From contig CM047429.1 of NCBI GenBank assembly GCA_026168455.1, forward strand, positions 33,959,577 through 34,023,576: a stretch of 64,000 nt of DNA. Direction: 5' to 3'. The stretch is from Theocolax elegans (taxonomy: Eukaryota; Arthropoda; Insecta; Hymenoptera; Cerocephalidae). The number at the start of each line of letters is the position of its first letter. The stretch's first letter is position 1. Made by a program: the position numbers and the translations under genes. This document shows positions 58,170-64,000 of the stretch, in pieces. The notes below the pieces were generated by a model that saw only the letters and a program-made list of their open reading frames with translations, had not been told where the DNA came from and ran no database searches.

Positions 58170-59160
58170 TTCTGCTCTATGTGCTTTTTTCTTTCAGCTA
58201 TTTCTCTATGTCTTTCAGCTTCCTTTATTTTCATTTCATTCGTCATTTTGCTATTTTCATTCTTTTTCTTTCAGCTTCCTTTATTTTCATTTCGTTCGTC
58301 ATTTCTGCTCTATGTGCTTTTTTCTTTCAGCTTTCTTTATTTTCATTTCATTCGTCATTTCAGCTCTATCCGCTCTTTTTCTTTCAGCTTCCTTTATTTT
58401 CATTTCATTCGTCATTTCTGCTCTTTTCATTCTTTTTCTTTCAGCTTCCTTTATTTTCATTTCGTTCGTCATTTCTGCTCTATGTGCTTTTTTTCTTTCA
58501 GCCTCCTTTATTTTCATTTCATTCGTTATGTCAGCTCTTTTCATTCTTTTTCTTTCAGCTTCCTTTATTTTCATTTCGTTCGTCATTTCTGCTCTATGTG
58601 CTTTTTTTCTTTCAGCTTCCTTTATTTTCATTTCATTCGTTATGTCAGCTCTATCCGCTCTTTTTCTTTCAGCTTCCTTTACTTTCATTTCATTCGTCAT
58701 TTTACCTCTATTCGCTCATTTTCTTTCAGCTTCCTTTATTTTCATTTCATATGTCCTTTCTGCTCTATACGCTCTTTTTCTTTTAGCTTCCTTTATTTTC
58801 ATTTCGTTCGTCATTTCTGCTCTATGTGCTTATTTTCTTTCAGCTTCCTTTATTTTCATTTCATTCGTTATGTCAGCTCTATCCGCTCTTTTTCTTTCAG
58901 CTTCCTTTACTTTCATTTCATTCGTCATTTTACCTCTATTCGCTCATTTTCTTTTAGCTTCCTTTATTTTCATTTCATATGTCCTTTCTGCTCTATACGC
59001 TCTTTTTCTTTTAGCTTCCTTTATTTTCATTTCATTGGTCATTTTTACCTTATCCTCTCTTTTTGTTACAGCTTCCTTTATTTTCATTTCATCTGTTATT
59101 TTTTCTTTATACGCTCTTTTTCTTTCTGATTCCTTTAAATTTGATAATAATTTAATATGT
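58060..59160 (-). repeat. 19-residue (57-bp) coding repeat array of Helitron copy 2
   Basis: About 17 units of 57 bp encode MTNEMKIKEAERKRADRAE and variants (KKAHRAE, RMKRADI). Several frameshifts occur among units, but seven are in one open block (58299-58700). The units are basic/acidic alternating and likely helical. The + strand ORFs of 262-373 codons rich in F, S and H are shadows. Confidence 0.88.
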
Positions 59161-59262
59161 TTTAATTTGTAAAGTTCTTTTCCATTGGTATTATTATCAG
59201 CTGTTAAATCAACAAGTCCTAAAAAAGTTTTAGGAATATTTAAGTTCTTATTGTATTAAACA

Positions 59263-60975
59263 TAATAAATAAGAAAAAGAAATTGATACGTATTTTAATT
59301 AGCTCAAGCTGGCAAAAGATAAATCAAGACTTTGTTTAATTTGCTCAAGCATTAAATGCATTGAAAAATTAATAAATAGTTAGTTAAATAATAAAATATT
59401 GTCGGACATCCCTTACGCCAGTCTGCAAATATTAATTATATGCAATAAAAAAATACTAATCAACGTATTTCTAAATATATTTTTGACATTTTTAATTGAA
59501 CCTTTTCTATTTTTAATTGAACCAACGTTAAAATGTTTAAAAAATCATAAATTTATTTAAAAGATTAAAAAAACATTTATGAGAAATGGACTATGTATTA
59601 CTGGCATACGAAGCATGCGCGAAATCTTTCGACTATATTCAGGTTAGTTCCTACTCCGGCGGGAAGTACGAACTCGACAAAAAGTATATGACCACATTCA
59701 AAACATCTGACAAATTCTTTTTTATTTATAAATTATAAAAAAATTAATTAAAATACTAAATTAATAAATAAGCCAAAATTCAAATAAGTAACATTAAAAA
59801 AAATAAATCCTTAACCGTAAGCCCCACACCAGGAGGCACAACTTAAATACAAGTTCTGATATTTTAACAGCGTATAGATGCGGTAGCCGTGAGCGTTAAG
59901 GCGCACGCTATATGCCACTGTTATTCAAAAGGTCTCGGGTTAGAAGCTGTTCGAGACCTTCAGTTTTTTTAAATATATTACATATAACATTTTTATCATT
60001 TTATTAAATTAAAAAAAATTACAATTTATGATACTGTCAACTGTTTTAATTTGTACTCAATGATTAGTTTATTATATTGATTATTTAATTTAATAATTTA
60101 TAAGGTACTTATGCGTACAAACGACAAAAATTGTATTTGGCCAAGAATTGTAAATCACACTTTTAGGTTATAATATTAATTGACCTCCGGTTCTTTGAAT
60201 GATCTTAGATTCATCCCTCATTAATATTATAACGTAAGAGTGAATTTATCCCCGTAGAGAGGTTAGCCCGGATATTCGGTTATTGGATATAGGGTTATTG
60301 GTTTTATATACGTTATTCTATCGAATAACCTAAAATATAATACCTTATTCAAATTTACATGATTAGATTTATAATACTGTCAACTGTTTTAATTTTTACT
60401 TAATAATTAATTTTTTATATTGACTATTTATATAATTTATAAACTATAATATATAAATATATAAACGTATGTATGAACTTATGCGGACTCAAATTGTTTT
60501 GTCGATATTTTGCGGTTATGTAGTGATCTCATATATAAAAATATATAAAGTACCTAATATATAAAAATATTTCATTAAAATACAAATTTGTGGGATAGTA
60601 GAAAATACTTATCGATTAGTCTGCTTTGATTTCAGAACTTTCAATTGCTGAAACTGATTATGGAATTTAAGTAACATATAACTGATATATATGTTATATT
60701 AATTATATTATGTTATATTAATATGATATATATATTATATTAATTATACTTGATATTTAATCAAATTTTTTTTCGAACTGCAAAATGTTCAATAGAAAAA
60801 AGTTTTGGAATTTTAAAACAAACACTTCGTCTATATAAAGTTTTTCATTTATTACAAAAATACGTGTATTATTGATCATTCATCAATTGCAAAGTATTTC
60901 ATAGGAAATGTTTTGTAATTTTGAAACGAATATTTCGTCCATTTAAATTTTTTTGTAGAACCTCAAGTTTTTGAG
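59263..60975. other. AT-rich DNA with short repeats, no gene
   Basis: Holds the tRNA-like sequence at 59876. A direct repeat of about 85 bp (60026 and 60370; both contain ACTGTCAACTGTTTTAATTT) and a small inverted repeat around 60164-60233 (TATAATATTAAT) are also present. No coding signal is seen. Confidence 0.5.
59876..59970 (+). repeat. tRNA-like (type II) pseudogene or SINE head
   Basis: TAGCCGTGAGCGTTAAGGCG resembles the A box of Leu/Ser tRNAs. GGTCTCGGGTTAGAAGC resembles a damaged B box, and a 7-T Pol III terminator follows at 59964-59970. The cloverleaf does not close, so no functional tRNA is claimed. Confidence 0.4.
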
Positions 60976-61247
60976 TTGTTGAAGAATAACTGTATTTATG
61001 AACCTGTAAATATCATTATAACTAGAAATAGGACTATAAAGTTCCCAAATGATAAAGAATATAACCTTAAAATTTCAATCAAATTGATGGACAACTTTTT
61101 GAGATATTTGAGGAACAACACTTTTTTCGATGACAAAAATATAAGACACTTCCGTTATACGGTTGTGCACAATTATGTAAAAATTTTTCATATTTGTCAT
61201 ACCATCAGTATATGTAAATCGCGAGCGAAGCGAGCGTTCATAGCTAG
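60976..61247 (+). mobile_element. Helitron 3' end, + orientation
   Basis: Ends with GCGAGCGAAGCGAGCG then TAGCTAG at 61247 followed by T. The 92-codon open frame at 60976-61254 runs through the terminus and has no recognised domain. Related DNA occurs at 9140-9175 and 33340-33560. Confidence 0.6.
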
Positions 61248-61345
61248 TATTTAAATTAAATTAATAATTTTTGAAAATCTTTTAAAATGTAATTCGTATT
61301 TTATATTACCACTGTTAAAATTTGAATTTTCTTTTGCCATTCCTG
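61248..61345. repeat. left part of a Helitron tail repeat
   Basis: Matches 52970-53055; the rest of the repeat continues at 63203 after the TIR element. Confidence 0.7.
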
Positions 61346-61689
61346 CACTGAGAAAAATGTGTAATAAAAATTATTAAAATTCTAATAAAAATTACTATAA
61401 AACATAGTAATCGGTGGACATATTGTACTTTTAATAAAAATTGCTATGTTTTGTAGTAAATTTGAAATGTACAAATTTTACTATGTTGACATAGCAAATT
61501 TTATTAGAAAACATAGTAATTTTTATTATTTCGAGAAAGAGTCGAATTAAAAAAAAATTTCTACTTTCATCTGTTTACATTTTAACGTCCGTTATACATT
61601 TATTTTATTATTATTTTATTATTTTATACTTTATATTTAGAATTTGAAATACATACAAATAATATTTATGAAAATCATCAGAAAAAAAA

Positions 61690-61771
61690 ACCGAAGTCCG
61701 AGATGGAGATTCGAACCGACGACCCTCCGAGTAGAAGTCCCGCACCTTACCGCCTGCGCCACCGGATAATT
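61690..61771 (-). repeat. tRNA-like pseudogene inside the TIR element
   Basis: The minus strand has TCCGGTGGCGCAGGCGGTAA (A box-like), GGTTCGAATCTCC (B box) and a T-run terminator. T-arm pairing is poor and acceptor pairing partial, so it is a tRNA-derived relic, not a gene. Confidence 0.5.
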
Positions 61772-61943
61772 TTATTACGGTTGATTCGAATCGCGCTCAT
61801 ATCTATTTTTGTGATTCACAAAAACTTGTATATTTTGTTTAATACATTTATTTGATGCGATATTACATTTATTAATATTTTTTATTGATTGAACATTACC
61901 CCGTAAAGATAATGTAAAAAAGAAATTTATTTATCCGCAATTA

Positions 61944-62430
61944 ACGACAATATACTGTTATCGTAGACGCGATAAACGATGATCTTAATTATAACGATTT
62001 TATTGAAAATCGATCGGATATACGATCCGAGGTAGCGACAAAACTACGCGATAATCAGGAAACAATGTCTTGTTTTTATAATTCACGCCGGAAACCGTGT
62101 CATGATTATAATGAAGACGACTATATTATGTTACAATCCACGAGTTCAGACGTCGCCGGTAGTGCGAAAATGGGGAAAAAATATGTTGGACCTTATGTAA
62201 TCAAAAAGAAGTTAGATCGCGATCGTTATTTGGTAAGTGATATTCCGGGATACCCATTAAAGCAAAAAATATACGAGTCTATTCTATCTCCGGACCGTCT
62301 TAAACCGTGGGTTGTATTCAAGGATCCCGCGAATGATTGTTGCGACGAAGACGACAGCGAAAGCGAGAACATTATCTCAAATAATACATGCAATGATCAC
62401 GAGAACTTGCAGTTCTCTTTGTCAGAATAG
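61944..62430 (+). pseudogene. C-terminal end of a gypsy integrase
   Basis: An open frame of about 160 codons with the typical post-catalytic integrase tail: NQETMSCFYNSRRKP, then KKYVGPYVIKKKLDRDRYLV (the GPY/F module) and SPDRLKPWV near the end, followed by an acidic tail and stop. The catalytic DDE core and zinc finger are missing upstream, so this is a fragment. It belongs to a different gypsy family from the element at 732-7071, since the LTRs share no visible similarity. Confidence 0.82.
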
Positions 62431-62436
62431 GCCGAC

Positions 62437-62711
62437 TGTAATATTACCGTGTATATGTACCGCCATCTACACGCATACATATACATATATGTATAACTCG
62501 CGTATTGTAAAGTAGAGAGCGCTAGGAAGGAACTAACTTGACGACCGCGTCGACCAAACCGGGCAGTGACGATAACGCAAGCGCGCGAAAAACACATTAG
62601 ACTGAGCGTTACGATCAATGTATAAATACTAGTATTACAATAAATTCCAATTTTACTTAATTCTAATTTCTTTATCATCCTGATCTGCGCGTCCTTGCTT
62701 ATCCACTCACA
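62437..62711 (+). repeat. probable LTR of the gypsy fragment
   Basis: It directly follows the pol stop. It starts TGTAATATTACC and could end CACTCACA. It contains a TATAAATA at about 62621 and an AATAAA at about 62640, as LTRs do. Boundaries are uncertain because only one copy exists and no clear polypurine tract is seen. Confidence 0.5.
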
Positions 62712-63200
62712 ATACTTATACTGAAATTCTTGAGGTTATGTAGAGATGGTGTATTTTCCCTATGTACCAATTTTATTATTGACATGACAAATTTTATTAT
62801 TTTTAATAAGAAATTTTACTACATTACATAGTAAAAACATATTCAGATATTGTTTATTATGTAATAATTATCATTTACACAAAAATATATCAAGTATTAC
62901 TATGAAAGTCACAAATTTTGCTATATTGCGTAATAAAATTTACTATGTTACCTAGTAAATTTCGTTCACTAAATTATAATTTTTATATTTCATGATTTTT
63001 GCTATATAACATAGTAATTTTTATAAAACTAAATTGATAAATTTTGCTTTATCTTTTGGTACTTATTATTATGCTAATAATAATGGTTATTTAAAATATT
63101 ATAAAACCTTTCATAATGCAAATATATCCAACGATTATTATAAAATATAGTAATTTTTATTAAAAACGTTGCAAATTTTATTATAGCATTTTTCTCAGTG

Positions 63201-63447
63201 TGTTTATAATATAATTATCTTAAAAATGCAATAATTAATGTATTTAATTTTTAACCTATTGTATATATCACATATGGATATTTGGAAAAGTGTATGTTAT
63301 ACTTGATTAATAAATATTTTTAACTTCGAAAAATTGTGCATCTGCATTTAAAGCATTACATTAAATTTTAGGTCCGTTTTTATTTTTGTGTATACGTTTA
63401 AAAATTTTATGAGTTTTATCAGGAATGAGTAAACTAATACACATTCT
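63201..63447. repeat. right part of the Helitron tail repeat
   Basis: Continues 61248-61345 and matches 53060-53280; interrupted at 63448 by a MITE. Confidence 0.7.
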
Positions 63448-63940
63448 ATGATAAATGAATTTATTGATCTCCACAAGCCAAAGAAATATTCCTCACAACT
63501 CAAGTAAGGCGGACTGTATTAATACCAGCCACTATAGAAACCTTACAGGATGAGTGTTTGAAAAAAGACTAAGACAAGCTAAGTCAAAAAAAATATATAA
63601 AATTTAATTGATTGTAATATAAAATTAATAAAAACTTAAAAAGATGAAAAAAAAATAAAAAAAGAAAAGAAAATTTATTGTATTTCGCCCTGAGTATGCC
63701 TGGTGGGCTCATCAGTAGAGTCCAGGCATCTCGTCTCTAGATACAGATGAAAGATATACAAATTTTTGAAAATCAGCTCTATCCCGACGAGGAAGACATG
63801 GGGTATATATGCCCTACCGATATCAAACTTTATTAAGTGCCACATATTAACAGGTAGCCCCCTAACGCACTTACATAGAACTAATGTCTTAATCGTCAGA
63901 ATATCTTTGGCTTGTGGAGATCAATAAATTCATTTATCAT
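63448..63940. mobile_element. 493-bp MITE with 37-bp perfect TIRs
   Basis: The left end begins ATGATAAATGAATTTATTGA and continues through CTCCACAAGCCAAAGA; the right end is the exact inverse over about 37 bp. Inside is non-coding, with GCCTGGTGGGCTCATCAGTA near 63698. The target duplication is unclear (possibly AT). Confidence 0.75.
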
Positions 63941-64000
63941 ATAACTTATAATATAAACAAGCAATAAATTCACGAATTTTCAAATTATACGGCATTAGAT

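Larger units (their letters stand above)
53734..59262 (-). pseudogene. Helitron Rep/helicase gene, copy 2 (most complete)
   Basis: A single gene in four reading-frame blocks separated by small indels. In order from the N-terminus: 19-residue repeat array, zinc finger CNFCKAKHFRNE...CCHKN, Helitron-like N-terminal/Rep region, HUH motif GLPHMHMLIWL, two-tyrosine motif KYLFKYFHKG, and a Pif1-type helicase with Walker A GPGGSGKS, WDEISM, TINKAQGQSF and LYVTLSR. The breaks are a 1-bp loss in a T run near 56570, a 2-bp loss near 55310 and a loss of about 15 bp near 54780; copy 1 is in frame at these places. Such genes drive rolling-circle transposition. This copy is disabled but young-looking. No N-terminal ATG was found above 59262. 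Confidence 0.9.
61346..63200. mobile_element. 1855-bp TIR element carrying a gypsy fragment
   Basis: The ends are CACTGAGAAAAATG and its exact inverse CATTTTTCTCAGTG, flanked by TG on both sides (61344-61345 and 63201-63202). The uninterrupted repeat copy at 53034-53080 shows the empty site. Looser inverted similarity (ACATAGTAATTTTTATT) continues inward for about 200 bp or more. CACTG ends with a 2-bp duplication suggest a CACTA-like or similar family, unproven. There is no transposase; the interior holds a tRNA-like sequence and a gypsy integrase tail with LTR-like DNA. Confidence 0.78.

Noticed and set aside
57998..59172. + strand ORFs of 262-373 codons resembling multi-pass membrane proteins
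   Set aside because: Antisense of the Helitron repeat array; the hydrophobic look comes from T-rich complement of AAA/GAA codons.
61690..61771. Functional tRNA gene
   Set aside because: A and B boxes are visible but T-arm pairing fails and acceptor pairing is partial.

Overview
This is eukaryotic, AT-rich, intron-and-repeat DNA. The one host exon recognised with confidence lies at 35275-35539 on the + strand. It is the last coding exon of an Eph receptor tyrosine kinase: a SAM domain and a C-terminal hydrophobic PDZ-type tail ending in FLV. The Eph sequence together with the retroelement families (R1-clade and jockey/CR1-like LINEs, Penelope, insect-type gypsy) points to an arthropod. I infer an insect, possibly hymenopteran, but cannot prove the order from sequence alone. 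Almost everything else is transposable elements, many nested, plus satellites and microsatellites.

Layout. 732-7071: a complete but decaying minus-strand Ty3/gypsy element with two LTRs and an AGTA target duplication. Its gag is split by a small Penelope-like insertion. Its pol stops before integrase and is followed by an intact leucine-rich-repeat-like ORF. 7072-9492: a + oriented Helitron end carrying a 1.27-kb TIR element. 9493-15547: a decayed minus-strand Helitron Rep/helicase gene with two recent tandem duplications. 15548-21690: Helitron termini, AT-rich DNA, a 59-bp satellite, an 803-bp fold-back element and a tRNA-derived SINE with target duplication.

22085-31760: a jockey/CR1-like LINE containing two later insertions. 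One is a Penelope element with 499-bp inverted arms (22792-24994). The other is an apparently intact R1-clade LINE (25170-31056) flanked by a 14-bp target duplication. 31780-35274: CT-rich microsatellites and non-coding DNA, then the Eph exon and its 3' UTR. 36390-41190: fold-back elements, a GC-rich possible promoter/first exon and an R1-clade remnant. 41195-44473: a second Helitron lineage, with a 3' terminus and a helicase carrying one in-frame stop.

44590-53660: tandem repeats, a 1.07-kb GA array, a 75/101-bp satellite and several copies of a Helitron-derived non-coding repeat. 53734-59262: the best Helitron Rep/helicase gene, on the minus strand. It retains zinc finger, HUH, two-tyrosine and Pif1 helicase motifs, is broken by small indels, and has an N-terminal array of 19-residue repeats. 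59263-64000: tRNA-like sequence, a Helitron end, a 1855-bp TIR element carrying a gypsy integrase tail and LTR-like segment, and a 493-bp MITE.

The genes do not form an operon or pathway. The window is a record of successive element insertions, probably in or near the Eph locus. The most unusual items are the LRR-like ORF in the integrase position of the gypsy element, the 19-residue repeat array in the Helitron protein, the inverted-arm Penelope whose start codon comes from an inverted copy of its own 3' end, and the TIR element that contains a gypsy tail.
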